A DNA stretch of 64,000 nt from Halomonas sp. LBP4 (GCF_003202205.1 NZ_PDOG01000008.1:5276-69275), one strand, 5' to 3'. Numbered from the stretch's first letter, positions 7,781 to 16,486 are shown. The notes: generated by a model not told the origin, from the sequence alone. Translations and numbers: made by a program.

Positions 7781-8359
7781 ATGAGCGGCTTCTTCCAGCG
7801 CCTGCAGCAGCTCGACCCGCGCCGCCAGCAGGCCTTCATGGCGGCGCTGTGCGAGCGCCTGCTGCCCAACTATGCCCTCTACGCCGAGACCGCCGGCCAC
7901 GGCGACCCCCATGGGCTCAGGGTGATCCTCGACCTGGTCTGGGAGCGGCTGGCGGTGCGTGACGCGAAGATCGACTTCGAGCGTCAGGCCGAGAAGCTCG
8001 CCGAGCTGGAGCCACCCGCCGAGGACGACAGCTTCGGTGCCCGGCGGGCCCTGGAGGCGGTGGTGGCCCTCTCGGCGCTGCTCGACACCCTGCGCGGCGA
8101 GGCCCCGGAGGCGGTGCTCGAGGTCAGTCGTGCCTCGAAGGGTGGCGTGCGCGCCTATATCGAGCTCACCGAGGGTGAGGAGGATGCCGGGCGGCTGGCC
8201 GTGCTGGTGCGTGACCACCCGCTGATGGCCGACGAGAACGATTTCCAGGATGCGGTGCTCGAGGCGGTCGAGGGTCGGCTCGACCGCGACGCCCTCAAGG
8301 CGCTGCGCCGGCTTGGCCGCAACGATGGGGTCAGCAATCTGGGCCTGTCGATGGACTAG
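7781..8359 (+). CDS. yjaG: YjaG family protein (DUF416)
   Basis: A conserved cytoplasmic protein of 192 aa closely matching E. coli YjaG in layout: QAFMAALCERLLPNYALYAE near residues 18-36, ILDLVWERLAVRDAKIDFE in the middle, and a C-terminal SNLGLS. The family is helical and its biochemical role is not established. A strong Shine-Dalgarno (aaggagac) lies just upstream of the ATG. It stands alone on the plus strand, downstream of a poly-C tract, and is convergent with the last gene of the his operon with only three bases between stop codons. Confidence 0.85.
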   Translation: MSGFFQRLQQLDPRRQQAFMAALCERLLPNYALYAETAGHGDPHGLRVILDLVWERLAVRDAKIDFERQAEKLAELEPPAEDDSFGARRALEAVVALSALLDTLRGEAPEAVLEVSRASKGGVRAYIELTEGEEDAGRLAVLVRDHPLMADENDFQDAVLEAVEGRLDRDALKALRRLGRNDGVSNLGLSMD

Positions 8360-8362
8360 GCA

Positions 8363-8881
8363 CTAGAAGCGCACGCCGGCGGTCACCAACAGGCCGGCGG
8401 TGCCGAACACGATCAGGTCGGACTCGACGCGCCCCCACTGCACGCCGACGCTAGGCAGTGCCGCCGGGGCGATCTCGTAGCGATTGAAGGGGATCTTGTC
8501 GCGGTACTCGCCGCGGTAGCCGTGGAGGGCACCGGCGGTGAGCTTGGTGCGAAAAGTGACCGACTCGGCGGGTTCCCAGAAGGGAAACTCCCGTCCCACA
8601 TAGAGATAGAGGGAGTCCTGGTCGAAGGAGTTCTTGAACCCGGCGGCACCGACCAGCCAGCGCTGCGGATTGTGCAACTCCACGCTGGCCAGCTTCTGCT
8701 GGTTGGTATGTTCCGGGTCGGAGCTGAAGTGGTCGGTATAGAGGCTGGTCTGCACCAGCACATGGTCCAGCTTCGGCTTGGGGGGCCAGATTGGCCCTGC
8801 CTCGGCCGTGACCGGGCCAGCGACTGCCAGCAGCAGGGGCATGGCCAGGGCACCTGCCGCCGCCTTCCATGGTGACTGCAT
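8363..8881 (-). CDS. Exported protein, probable small outer-membrane beta-barrel
   Basis: A 172-aa protein with a signal peptide (hydrophobic core ALAMPLLLAVAGPVTAEA). After it come alternating aromatic/hydrophobic strands and a C-terminal phenylalanine, as in outer-membrane barrels. Family-like blocks are WLVGAAGFKNSFDQDSLYLYVGRE, kept in homologues often labelled 'sn-glycerol-3-phosphate transporter', and HGYRGEYRDKIPFNRYEIAP. That label has no support visible here and I do not adopt it; PagP-like folds are an alternative. The ATG at 8881 lies 25 bp after hisF on the same strand, so it is probably co-transcribed with the his genes. A longer reading from 9004 would overlap hisF. Confidence 0.7.
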   Translation of the reverse strand: MQSPWKAAAGALAMPLLLAVAGPVTAEAGPIWPPKPKLDHVLVQTSLYTDHFSSDPEHTNQQKLASVELHNPQRWLVGAAGFKNSFDQDSLYLYVGREFPFWEPAESVTFRTKLTAGALHGYRGEYRDKIPFNRYEIAPAALPSVGVQWGRVESDLIVFGTAGLLVTAGVRF

Positions 8882-8906
8882 CGTGTCCGTGTCTCCCGGA
8901 TGCCCC

Positions 8907-9680
8907 TCAGAGCCGCATCTCGATACCGCGTTCGGCCATGTAGCGCTTGGCCTCGGGGATGGTGTATTCGCCGAAGTGGAAGATGCTGGCCGCCAGTACC
9001 GCATCGGCGCCGCCCTCGAGCACGCCCTCGACCAGGTGGTCGAGGTTGCCGACCCCGCCGGAGGCGATCACCGGCACGGTCACCGCCTCGCTGATGGCGT
9101 GGGTCACGCCCAGGTCGAAGCCGGCCTTGGTGCCGTCACGGTCCATGCTGGTGAGCAGCAACTCCCCGGCGCCGAATTCCACCATCTTCTTCGCCCACTC
9201 AACGGCATCGAGCCCGGTCGGTCGGCGTCCGCCATGGGTGAAGATCTCCCAGCGTGACGGCTCGCCCTCACCGGACACCCGCTTGGCGTCGATGGCCACC
9301 ACGATGCACTGGCTGCCGAAGCGTTCGGCGGCCTCGCGCACGAAGTCGGGATTGTTCACCGCGGCGGTGTTGATGGACACCTTGTCGGCGCCGGCATTGA
9401 GCATGGTGCGGATGTCGTCACAGGTACGAATGCCACCGCCCACGGTCAGCGGGATGAACACCTCGCCGGCGATGCGCTCGACCATCTCCACCGTGGTGTC
9501 GCGGTCCTCGTGGCTCGCCGTGATATCGAGGAAGGTGATCTCGTCGGCACCCTGCTGGTTGTAGCGCTGGGCGATCTCCACGGGGTCACCGGCGTCGCGG
9601 ATGCCGATGAAGTTGACGCCCTTGACCACGCGGCCGGCGTCCACGTCCAGACAGGGAATGATGCGCTTGGCCAGTCCCAT
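8907..9680 (-). CDS. hisF: Imidazole glycerol phosphate synthase, cyclase subunit
   Basis: HisF joins the HisH-derived ammonia to PRFAR, giving imidazole glycerol phosphate and AICAR (fifth step of histidine synthesis). It is a TIM barrel of 257 aa. The first strand is IIPCLDVDAGRVVKG, with the catalytic Asp near residue 12. TVGGGIRT, phosphate-binding SINTAAV, VVAIDAKR (second catalytic Asp), LLTSMDRDGT and VIASGGVGNLDH follow. It starts 3 bp after hisA ends, so the two are almost certainly coupled. It works in the cytosol as a heterodimer with HisH, two genes upstream. Confidence 0.98.
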   Translation of the reverse strand: MGLAKRIIPCLDVDAGRVVKGVNFIGIRDAGDPVEIAQRYNQQGADEITFLDITASHEDRDTTVEMVERIAGEVFIPLTVGGGIRTCDDIRTMLNAGADKVSINTAAVNNPDFVREAAERFGSQCIVVAIDAKRVSGEGEPSRWEIFTHGGRRPTGLDAVEWAKKMVEFGAGELLLTSMDRDGTKAGFDLGVTHAISEAVTVPVIASGGVGNLDHLVEGVLEGGADAVLAASIFHFGEYTIPEAKRYMAERGIEMRL

Positions 9681-9683
9681 GAT

Positions 9684-10442
9684 TCAGCTCCCGGCTCGCT
9701 TGAGCCCTGCAGTGAGTTCGTCGCACAGTCGTTGGCCCTCGGCCACGTCCAGTGAGCCTTCGTAGATGGCGCGGCCGGTGATGGCGCCGAGAATGCCGGG
9801 CTCGCCGGCTTCGATCAGCGCGCGCAGGTCGTCGAGGTCGGTCACGCCCCCCGAGGCGATCACCGGCAGCCCCCCCTCGCGGGCAAGCTGAGCGGTGGCC
9901 TCGATGTTGACACCGGACATCATGCCGTCACGGGCGATATCGGTGTAGACGATGCTGGAGACGCCGTCGTCGGCGAAACGCTTGGCCAGGGCGGTGGCCT
10001 TCACCGAAGAGACCTCGGCCCAGCCGTCGGTGGCCACGTAGCCGTCGCGGGCGTCGAGGCCGACGATCACGTGCCCGGGGAAGGCGCGACACATCTCGCC
10101 GACGAAGGCCGGCTCCTTCACCGCCTTGGTGCCGATGATCACATAGGACACGCCGGCGGCGAGATAGTGCTCGATGGTGGAGGCCTCGCGGATGCCGCCG
10201 CCGATCTGGATCGGCAGGTTCGGCCAGGCCCGGGCGATGGCGGTGACCGCCTCGCCGTTGACCGGGGAACCTTCGAAGGCGCCGTTGAGGTCGACCAGGT
10301 GCAGGCGGCGGGCACCGGCCTCGACCCAGCGGGCGGCCATGGCCACCGGGTCGTCGCCGTAGGTGGTGGCGTCGTCCATCCGGCCCTGCTTGAGGCGGAC
10401 GCAATTGCCGTCCTTGAGATCGATGGCGGGAATTACCAGCAT
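9684..10442 (-). CDS. hisA: ProFAR isomerase (phosphoribosylformimino AICAR-ribotide isomerase)
   Basis: HisA opens the ribose of ProFAR by an Amadori rearrangement to PRFAR. It is a TIM barrel related to HisF: VIPAIDLKDGNCVRL carries the first catalytic Asp, then IQIGGGIRE, VIIGTKAV, VGLDARDGYVATDGW, YTDIARDGMMSG (second Asp) and VIASGGVTDLDDL. The ATG at 10442 gives 252 aa, and MLVIPAIDL is the usual family start. The open frame extends further upstream, but those residues lack family similarity. The gap to hisH is 95 bp. Confidence 0.98.
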   Translation of the reverse strand: MLVIPAIDLKDGNCVRLKQGRMDDATTYGDDPVAMAARWVEAGARRLHLVDLNGAFEGSPVNGEAVTAIARAWPNLPIQIGGGIREASTIEHYLAAGVSYVIIGTKAVKEPAFVGEMCRAFPGHVIVGLDARDGYVATDGWAEVSSVKATALAKRFADDGVSSIVYTDIARDGMMSGVNIEATAQLAREGGLPVIASGGVTDLDDLRALIEAGEPGILGAITGRAIYEGSLDVAEGQRLCDELTAGLKRAGS

Positions 10443-10537
10443 GTCAGTGTCCTCGGTTGGCGCGGCCTCGGGCGCCTGTAAAGAGTGGTGCAGTAGCGGG
10501 GGGCCTGTGAATGGCCGATCAGGCGGGTCGAGTTGGC

Positions 10538-11179
10538 TCAAGGGTTCCACTGCACGAAGTTTTCCAACAGCCTGAGGCCGGCGCGTGAACTCTTCTCGGG
10601 GTGGAACTGCACGGCGAAGGTGGCATCGCGGCCGATGGCGACATGGGCGCTGACCCGGCCGTAGTCGGTGGTGCCGAACACAGCGGCGTCATCTCTCGCC
10701 TCGGCATAGTAGCTGTGCACGAAATAGAAGTGCTCGTCCTGGTCGATGCCGGCCCACAGTGGATGATCGTGGTGCTGGCGCACCAGGTTCCAGCCCATGT
10801 GGGGCACCTTGAGGCGTTGCCCGAGGTCGTCCCGCATGTCGGTGGGGAAGCGTTTCACCTCGCCGTGCAGGAACCCCAGGCAGTGGATGCCGTTGTTCTC
10901 CTCGCTGTGGTCGAGCAGCATCTGCTGGCCGACACAGATGCCCAACAGCGGCTTGGCCTGCTGGGCGAGCAGCTCTTCCACCAGCCCGCGCAGTTCGGTG
11001 CGCTCGAGCTCGCCCATGCAGTCGCGAATGGCGCCCTGGCCGGGCAGCACCAGGCGCGTGGCGCCGCGGATGCGACGGGCATCCCGCGTCACGATCACGT
11101 TCTCGTGGGTGACGTGTTCCAGTGCCTTGGCGACGGAATGCAGGTTGCCCATCCCGTAGTCGATGACGGCAATGGTCAT
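10538..11179 (-). CDS. hisH: Imidazole glycerol phosphate synthase, glutaminase subunit
   Basis: HisH releases ammonia from glutamine and feeds it to HisF. It is a class I glutamine amidotransferase of 213 aa. IAVIDYGMGNLHS at the start is diagnostic. The nucleophile cysteine lies in LLGICVGQQML, with the His/Glu pair in VQFHPEKSS, so unlike the solitary amidotransferase-like gene at 6541-7236 the triad is complete. The ATG at 11179 is preceded by aggagcgctcc. It lies 31 bp downstream of hisB in the same operon. Confidence 0.98.
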   Translation of the reverse strand: MTIAVIDYGMGNLHSVAKALEHVTHENVIVTRDARRIRGATRLVLPGQGAIRDCMGELERTELRGLVEELLAQQAKPLLGICVGQQMLLDHSEENNGIHCLGFLHGEVKRFPTDMRDDLGQRLKVPHMGWNLVRQHHDHPLWAGIDQDEHFYFVHSYYAEARDDAAVFGTTDYGRVSAHVAIGRDATFAVQFHPEKSSRAGLRLLENFVQWNP

Positions 11180-11210
11180 GGAGCGCTCCTCGTGTGATCG
11201 TTCGGCGGCC

Positions 11211-11804
11211 TCAGAGGCTGCCCTTGGTGGAAGGCATCTGGCCGGCCATGCGCGGGTCCGGCTCCACGGCCATGCGCAGCGCGCGGCCAAAGGCCTTGAA
11301 GATGGTTTCCGCCTGGTGGTGGGCGTTGAAGCCCTTGAGGTTATCGATGTGCAGGGTCATCCGGGCATGATTGACGAAGCCCTGGAAGAACTCCCAGAAC
11401 AGCTGAGTATCGAGGCGGCCGATGCTGGCACGGGTGAACTCGACGTTCATGAACAGCCCCGGGCGGCCGGAGAAGTCCACCACCACTCGCGACAGGGCCT
11501 CGTCCAGGGGCACGTAGGCATGGCCGTAGCGGTGGATGCCGCGCTTGTCGCCGATCGCCTGGTGGAAGGCCTGGCCCAGGGTGATGCCGAGGTCCTCGAC
11601 GGTATGGTGGTCATCAATATGCAGGTCGCCCACCGCCTCGATATCGAGGTCGATCAGGCCGTGGCGGGCCACCTGGTCGAGCATGTGGTCGAGGAAGGGC
11701 ACGCCGGTTTCGCAGGCCAGGCGCCCCTCGCCGTCGAGATTGACGGTGACGGTGATCTGGGTTTCCCGGGTGTGCCGGGTGACCGTGGCGATACGCTCGG
11801 ACAT
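11211..11804 (-). CDS. hisB: Imidazoleglycerol-phosphate dehydratase (monofunctional)
   Basis: HisB dehydrates imidazole glycerol phosphate to imidazole acetol phosphate using a di-manganese centre. It has 197 aa and only the dehydratase domain; the histidinol-phosphatase domain fused in E. coli is absent, as in pseudomonads. Metal-binding histidine blocks are GVPFLDHMLDQVARHG, DLHIDDHHTVEDLGI, RYGHAYVPLDEAL, and FFQGFVNHARMTLH with FNAHHQAE. It is first in the operon hisB-hisH-hisA-hisF and divergent from the PanZ-like gene. The 195-bp gap between them should hold its promoter, which I cannot place securely. Confidence 0.98.
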   Translation of the reverse strand: MSERIATVTRHTRETQITVTVNLDGEGRLACETGVPFLDHMLDQVARHGLIDLDIEAVGDLHIDDHHTVEDLGITLGQAFHQAIGDKRGIHRYGHAYVPLDEALSRVVVDFSGRPGLFMNVEFTRASIGRLDTQLFWEFFQGFVNHARMTLHIDNLKGFNAHHQAETIFKAFGRALRMAVEPDPRMAGQMPSTKGSL

Positions 11805-11999
11805 GTCGGATCTCCAGCGCCGGGGCGCATATCGGATAGGGCCGGTGCCAGACACCGGGCCGTGAGGCGAATGGGCGAACGCACTGCTGTGCCGGTCGCC
11901 GCGAGCCTGCCATTATAGAGAATTGCCCCCCCCATCCGCTACAATATGCCCAATTCAGCGGTGGCGAGCCTCGCCACCCCGGCTCAGGGAGATCCAAGC

Positions 12000-12452
12000 A
12001 TGCCGGTGACACTCCACCCCGTCGACTGGGCCGCCTGGGAAGCGGATGCCCAGGCGCGATTCGACCTCGCCCGTATCTACGCCGATGCCCCTGCCGAGCG
12101 TCTGCCGCTGCCCGTGAACGATTTCATTCGCGAGCACCTGGCGGCCAGCCACTTCTTCTTCTGTGCGCGCTTCAATGATCGCCTGCTCGGTGCCGTGGCG
12201 GTGGAAGATGACGGCGAGGCCTGGTGGCTGTCGCACTGCTGCGTGCGCAAGACCACCCGCCGGCGCGGCGTCGGGTCACGGCTGCTGGCGCTGGTCGGAG
12301 AGTCGGCACTGGTCGAGGGACGCAAGCTGCGCGCGCCCTCGTCACAGTTGCCGGTGGCCGACCAGATGCTGCTCGCCCGGCTCGGCTATCGCCTGACTCA
12401 GGCCGGCGACTATTTCGAACTCAACCTTCCAGGACGGGGAGGCGAGCAATGA
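12000..12452 (+). CDS. GNAT acetyltransferase-fold protein, PanZ-like
   Basis: A GNAT-fold protein of 150 aa. The central part, FFCARFNDRLLGAVAVEDDGEAWWLS.., then VRKTTRRRGVGSRLLALVGE, closely parallels E. coli PanZ (PanM), which binds acetyl-CoA and promotes self-cleavage of aspartate decarboxylase PanD for pantothenate synthesis. The acetyl-CoA pyrophosphate loop is RRRGVGSRL. It carries an N-terminal extension of about 40 aa relative to E. coli PanZ, so the role here is inferred. The start at 12000 follows gggagatcc. It overlaps the start of asmA by 4 bp (ATGA). Confidence 0.7.
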   Translation: MPVTLHPVDWAAWEADAQARFDLARIYADAPAERLPLPVNDFIREHLAASHFFFCARFNDRLLGAVAVEDDGEAWWLSHCCVRKTTRRRGVGSRLLALVGESALVEGRKLRAPSSQLPVADQMLLARLGYRLTQAGDYFELNLPGRGGEQ

Positions 12453-14827
12453 AGCGGCTGTTGCGCACCTTGCTGGCGGCCATTGGTATCCTCGCGCTGG
12501 TGCTGGTCGGGGCGGTGGTCTACGTCACCACCTTCTTCGATCCCGATGACCTCAAGCCGCGCCTGATCGAGGTGGTGCGCGAGCAGAGCGGCCTCGAGCT
12601 GTCGCTGGAGGGGCCATTGACCTGGTCTTTCTACCCGCGGCTCGGGGTGAGCGTCGAGAAGGCCGAGGCCTGGCTGCCCGACCAGGAGGTCGAGGAGGAG
12701 GCCTCCTTCGCCGCCTTCAGCCGTGCCGAGGTGAGCCTCTCCTTCGCCCCCCTGCTGCGTGGCGAGATCGCCATCGATGGCCTGACCCTGGACGGCATGC
12801 GGCTCAATCTGGAGCGCGACGAGGAGGGGCGCGGCAACTGGGAGGTACTGCTCGAACGCCTCGCCCAGGATCGCGAAGCCGCCGAGGGGGCGCTGGCCCC
12901 GGCCAGTGCCGGCCCCAGCCCCGGCAGTGCCGATACCGGCAAGCTGAGCGTGGCCCTGAACATTGCCAGCGTGCAGCTGCGCGAGGGCGAGATCCGCTTC
13001 CGCGATCTCCAGGCCGACCGGGAGATGCTGTTCGAGGGGGTCGGCATCACCGGCAGCAACGTCAACCCCAACCGGCCCTTCTCGCTCAAGGCGACATTTC
13101 GGCTCGCCACCCACGATGCCCTGGACTGGCGCGAGCTGGAGCGCTCGCCCTGGCTGGCCAGCGACATCTCCCTCGAGAGCCGGGTCAGCCTGGGGCTGGC
13201 CGACGGACGCTATGTGCTGGAGGGGCTGATGCTGAACACCACCAGCCGACTGGCCGGCGTCGAGGGGGAGCAGAAGGCCAATCTGCAGGGTGGCGAGCTG
13301 GTGGTCGACGCGGAGGATCGGCGCCTGCGCCTGGACGAGGGCAAGCTCGACGCCAGCCTGCTGCACCCGAGCCTCGGCGAGAAGACCTTGCCGCTATCGC
13401 TGGCCTTCAACCTGGACGCCGACCTCGCCGAGCAGACCGCCCAGCTGCGCGAGCTGGAGCTGACCGGCGAGGACGGCCTGCGGCTCAGTGGCAACCTGAA
13501 CCTGAGCCGGCTGCTCACGGATCCCGCCTACACTGGCCAGCTGAGCCTGGCGCCGCTGTCGCTGCGCCCCTGGCTCACGCGGCTGGAGATGATGCCGACC
13601 ATGGCCGGCGACTCGGCGCTCGCCGACGTGGCCCTGACGAGTCCTCTGGAGGGCAACCGGGAGCGCCTCGAGTTGACCGGCCTGACCCTGGTGCTGGACG
13701 ACAGCACCTTCACCGGGCGCCTGGCGGCCGGGCTCGATGGCCGGCTGCTCGACTTCGACCTGCAGGGCGACAGCCTGGACCTGGATGCCTATCTGCCGCC
13801 GGCGGAACCGGCGTCGGAGACGGCGTCGAAGACGGCGGACGAGAGTACCGCGCTGCGCAGCCTGCCGGGCATCGGGCGGGCGCGTGCCGACGAGCCCCGC
13901 CCCCTGGTGCCGGCCGAGTGGCTGGCGGAGCTCGCCCTCGACGGCCAGCTCACCCTCGGCGAGCTGCGCCTGATGGAGCTCGACTTCAGCGATGTGAGCC
14001 TCGCGCTCGCCGGCGGTGACGGTCGGCTGCGCCTCGTCTCCTTCGAATCGGGCTTCCAGGAGGGCACCCTGGCGGCCAGCGGCGAGCTCGGGCTGCGTGA
14101 CGAGCCGCTGAGCTGGGCCCTGGCGCCGCAACTCTCCCGGGTGCGTATCGACTCCCTGCTGGAGGCGCTCGGCGAGGAGCCGGCGCCGCTGCGCGGGCGG
14201 CTCAGTGGTGAAGGGGAGCTGACCTCCCGTGGCAATACCTGGCCGGAGCTGAAGCGCCAGCTCAGCGGTCCTTTCGCCGCACGCCTCGAGGAGGGGGCGA
14301 TCCTCGAGGTCAACGTCTCCCGCGAGCTGTGCACCGCGGTGGCCGCCCTGGAAGGCGAGGAGAGTACCCGCGACTGGCACCCCGACACCCGCTTCGACCG
14401 CGCCGACGCGACCTTCGAGCTGCGCGACGGCACCGTCCACAGCGACGACCTGCTGGTCACCATCCCGGGCATCGAGCTGGGGGGCGAGGGCCAGCTCGAC
14501 CTGGTCAGCGAACGCTTCGACCTGCGCGCCGCGGCACGCTTCGTCGACACTGCCGATGCGGCCTGCAACGTCAATCCCCGGCTCGAGCGGGTACCCTTCC
14601 CGGTGCGCTGCGAGGGCAGCCTCGGCGATGACAGCAGCGACTGGTGCCGCTTCGACCGCGAGGCCTTCCGGGGCACGGTGGCCGAACTGCTGCGTGACGA
14701 GGCAAGCCGGCGCGCCGGTGAGGAGGTCGAGCAGCGGCTCGAGGGTGCCATCGAGGATCTCGATGAGAGCCTCGGCGGAGGCTCGGGCGAGGAACTTCGT
14801 GACGCCCTGCGCGGTCTGTTCGATTGA
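12449..14827 (+). CDS. asmA: AsmA family protein
   Basis: A 792-aa envelope protein. An N-terminal signal anchor (LLAAIGILALVLVGAVVYV) is followed by the typical AsmA start (FFDPDDLKPRLIEVVREQSGLELSLEGPLTWSFYPRLGVSVEKA). Long beta-rich repeats and a C-terminal AsmA-2 region follow (GEGELTSRGNTWPELKRQLSG, CNVNPRLERVPFPVRCEG, then a helical tail). AsmA-like proteins are bridge-type lipid transport or outer-membrane assembly factors in the periplasm. The start overlaps the PanZ-like stop. An acidic, serine- and alanine-rich spacer of low complexity lies near residues 450-490. A strong terminator follows. Confidence 0.92.
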   Translation: MKRLLRTLLAAIGILALVLVGAVVYVTTFFDPDDLKPRLIEVVREQSGLELSLEGPLTWSFYPRLGVSVEKAEAWLPDQEVEEEASFAAFSRAEVSLSFAPLLRGEIAIDGLTLDGMRLNLERDEEGRGNWEVLLERLAQDREAAEGALAPASAGPSPGSADTGKLSVALNIASVQLREGEIRFRDLQADREMLFEGVGITGSNVNPNRPFSLKATFRLATHDALDWRELERSPWLASDISLESRVSLGLADGRYVLEGLMLNTTSRLAGVEGEQKANLQGGELVVDAEDRRLRLDEGKLDASLLHPSLGEKTLPLSLAFNLDADLAEQTAQLRELELTGEDGLRLSGNLNLSRLLTDPAYTGQLSLAPLSLRPWLTRLEMMPTMAGDSALADVALTSPLEGNRERLELTGLTLVLDDSTFTGRLAAGLDGRLLDFDLQGDSLDLDAYLPPAEPASETASKTADESTALRSLPGIGRARADEPRPLVPAEWLAELALDGQLTLGELRLMELDFSDVSLALAGGDGRLRLVSFESGFQEGTLAASGELGLRDEPLSWALAPQLSRVRIDSLLEALGEEPAPLRGRLSGEGELTSRGNTWPELKRQLSGPFAARLEEGAILEVNVSRELCTAVAALEGEESTRDWHPDTRFDRADATFELRDGTVHSDDLLVTIPGIELGGEGQLDLVSERFDLRAAARFVDTADAACNVNPRLERVPFPVRCEGSLGDDSSDWCRFDREAFRGTVAELLRDEASRRAGEEVEQRLEGAIEDLDESLGGGSGEELRDALRGLFD

Positions 14828-14848
14828 GCATCAAGCAAGTCAGTCCCT

Positions 14849-14876
14849 GCGCCGACCCCGGGTCGGCGCTTTTTTT
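14849..14876 (+). terminator. Rho-independent terminator after asmA
   Basis: A perfect 9-bp stem (gcgccgacc against ggtcggcgc) with a 3-base loop is followed by seven T. It separates asmA from mutY, 33 bp before the mutY start. Confidence 0.9.
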
Positions 14877-14909
14877 CGCCAGCTTCCACGTTACCGGCAA
14901 GGAGTCGCC

Positions 14910-15998
14910 ATGAAGGAGTTGCCGCCCCCCGTGCTTCCCGCCGAGGTCTTCCAGCGGCGCCTGCTGGGGTGGTTCGACGACCATGGCCGCCACGACCTGC
15001 CCTGGCAGCAGGAGCGGACGCCCTACCGGGTCTGGGTCTCGGAGATCATGCTGCAGCAGACCCAGGTCACCACGGTGATCCCCTATTTCGAGCGCTTCAT
15101 GGCGCGCTTCCCCGACATCGCCTCGCTGGCCGCGGCCGAGCAGGACGAGGTGCTGCATCTGTGGACGGGGCTGGGCTACTACGCCCGCGGACGCAATCTG
15201 CACAAGGCCGCCCGGGTGGTGGTGGAGGCGCATGGCGGCGAGCTGCCGCTGGAGCTCGAGGCGCTGGCCGCGCTGCCCGGCATCGGCCGTTCCACGGCCG
15301 GTGCCATCATCAGCCAGAGCAGCGGCCGGCGGGCGGTGATCCTCGACGGCAACGTCAAGCGCAGCCTGACCCGGCTGCATGCGGTGGCGGGCTGGCCGGG
15401 CCGCCCGGCGGTGGAGCGCCGCCTCTGGGCCCTGGCCGAGCACTACACGCCCGAGACGCGGTTGGCCGACTACACCCAGGCGATGATGGATCTGGGAGCG
15501 ACCCTCTGCCGCCGTGGTCGCCCGGACTGCGAGCGCTGCCCCTTCAATGATGTCTGCGTGGCCCATGCCCGGGGCGAGGAGCGGCGCTTTCCCGAGTCGA
15601 AGCCGAAGAAGGCGCTGCCCACGCGAGTCACCGTCATGCTGCTGCTGCGCGATGAGCACGGCCGGGTGCTGCTCGAGCAGCGTCCCTCCAGTGGGCTGTG
15701 GGGCGGGCTCTGGAGCCTGCCCCAGTTCGACGAAGGCATCTCCCTGCGGGCCTGGCTCGATGTCCACGCCCCCGGTGCCGAGCTCGAGCCTGGCTGGGCG
15801 CCCTTCACCCATGTCTTCAGCCACTTTCGCCTGGAGATCACCCCGCAGCCGGCGCGGATCGCCGCCATCGATTCGGTGGGAGAGGCCCGTCGCTGGTACG
15901 ATCCCCGGGAGCCCGACAGCATCGGCCTGGCGGCCCCGGTGAAGTCGCTGCTGGCGTCGCTGGCGCCCTTTGCGCTCACGGCGCCCACCGGCCCCTGA
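14910..15998 (+). CDS. mutY: A/G-specific adenine glycosylase
   Basis: MutY removes adenine mispaired with 8-oxoguanine. Visible are the catalytic region (LPWQ..RTPYRVWVSEIMLQQTQV), the helix-hairpin-helix LPGIGRSTAGAI followed by the catalytic Asp in VILDGNVKRSL, and the 4Fe-4S cluster cysteines (C-x6-C-x2-C-x5-C in CRRGRPDCERCPFNDVC). A C-terminal Nudix-like domain (VLLEQRPSSGLWGGLWSLPQF) reads 8-oxoG. It has 362 aa. The ATG at 14910 is preceded by aaggagtcgcc. It is followed by yggX, a common partner in gammaproteobacteria. Confidence 0.97.
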   Translation: MKELPPPVLPAEVFQRRLLGWFDDHGRHDLPWQQERTPYRVWVSEIMLQQTQVTTVIPYFERFMARFPDIASLAAAEQDEVLHLWTGLGYYARGRNLHKAARVVVEAHGGELPLELEALAALPGIGRSTAGAIISQSSGRRAVILDGNVKRSLTRLHAVAGWPGRPAVERRLWALAEHYTPETRLADYTQAMMDLGATLCRRGRPDCERCPFNDVCVAHARGEERRFPESKPKKALPTRVTVMLLLRDEHGRVLLEQRPSSGLWGGLWSLPQFDEGISLRAWLDVHAPGAELEPGWAPFTHVFSHFRLEITPQPARIAAIDSVGEARRWYDPREPDSIGLAAPVKSLLASLAPFALTAPTGP

Positions 15999-16039
15999 AC
16001 ACCCAAGCCGCACGATAGCCGTCACGAGGAGAATGTCCG

Positions 16040-16312
16040 ATGAGCCAGACCGTGTTCTGTCGCAAGTATCAGCAGGAGCTCGAGGCCCTGCCGTTTCCGC
16101 CGCTGCCTGGCAAGAAGGGCCAGGAGATCCAGGCCAGTGTGTCGAAGCAGGCCTGGGAGGAGTGGCAGGCGCTGCAGACCCGGCTGATCAACGAGAAGCA
16201 CCTCAACATGCTCGATCCGGCCTCCCGGGAGTACCTGATGGAGCAGATGGAGCGCTTCCTCGACAACCGCGAGACCGACCAGGCGGAAGGCTATGTGCCA
16301 CGCGGGGAGTGA
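16040..16312 (+). CDS. yggX: Probable Fe(2+)-trafficking protein
   Basis: YggX is a small (90 aa) cytosolic protein linked to protection of iron-sulfur clusters against oxidation. The conserved cysteine is at the start (TVFCRKYQQELEALPFPPLPGKKGQ is the family N-terminus), and the C-terminal helix NMLDPASREYLMEQMERFL is typical. It follows mutY by 41 bp with a gag-rich ribosome binding site, so the two repair/protection genes are likely co-transcribed. The tRNA cluster follows. Confidence 0.95.
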   Translation: MSQTVFCRKYQQELEALPFPPLPGKKGQEIQASVSKQAWEEWQALQTRLINEKHLNMLDPASREYLMEQMERFLDNRETDQAEGYVPRGE

Positions 16313-16359
16313 CCCTCGCGGCCGACGCCCCGTACGCCATCTTTTTGAAACGGAAGGGG

Positions 16360-16388
16360 TTGACGCAAACGGCCCCTTGGGGTTTAAT
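16360..16388 (+). promoter_or_regulatory. Sigma70 promoter of the tRNA cluster
   Basis: A -35 box TTGACG and a -10 box TTTAAT are separated by exactly 17 bp, ending 16 bp before the mature tRNA-Phe. The discriminator after the -10 is GC-rich (acgccccg), as in stringently controlled stable-RNA promoters. Confidence 0.85.
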
Positions 16389-16404
16389 ACGCCCCGTTGG
16401 CAGC

Positions 16405-16480
16405 GGCCAGATAGCTCAGTCGGTAGAGCAGGGGATTGAAAATCCCCGTGTCGGCGGTTCGATTCCGTCTCTGGCCACCA
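16405..16480 (+). tRNA. tRNA-Phe (anticodon GAA)
   Basis: A 76-nt cloverleaf. The acceptor GGCCAGA pairs with TCTGGCC, the D-loop is AGCTCAGTCGGTAGAGC, and the anticodon stem GGGGA/TCCCC holds loop TTGAAAA with anticodon GAA. The T-loop is GGTTCGATTCC, and the CCA is encoded. It is first of three tRNAs behind one promoter. Confidence 0.97.
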
Positions 16481-16486
16481 CACTGC

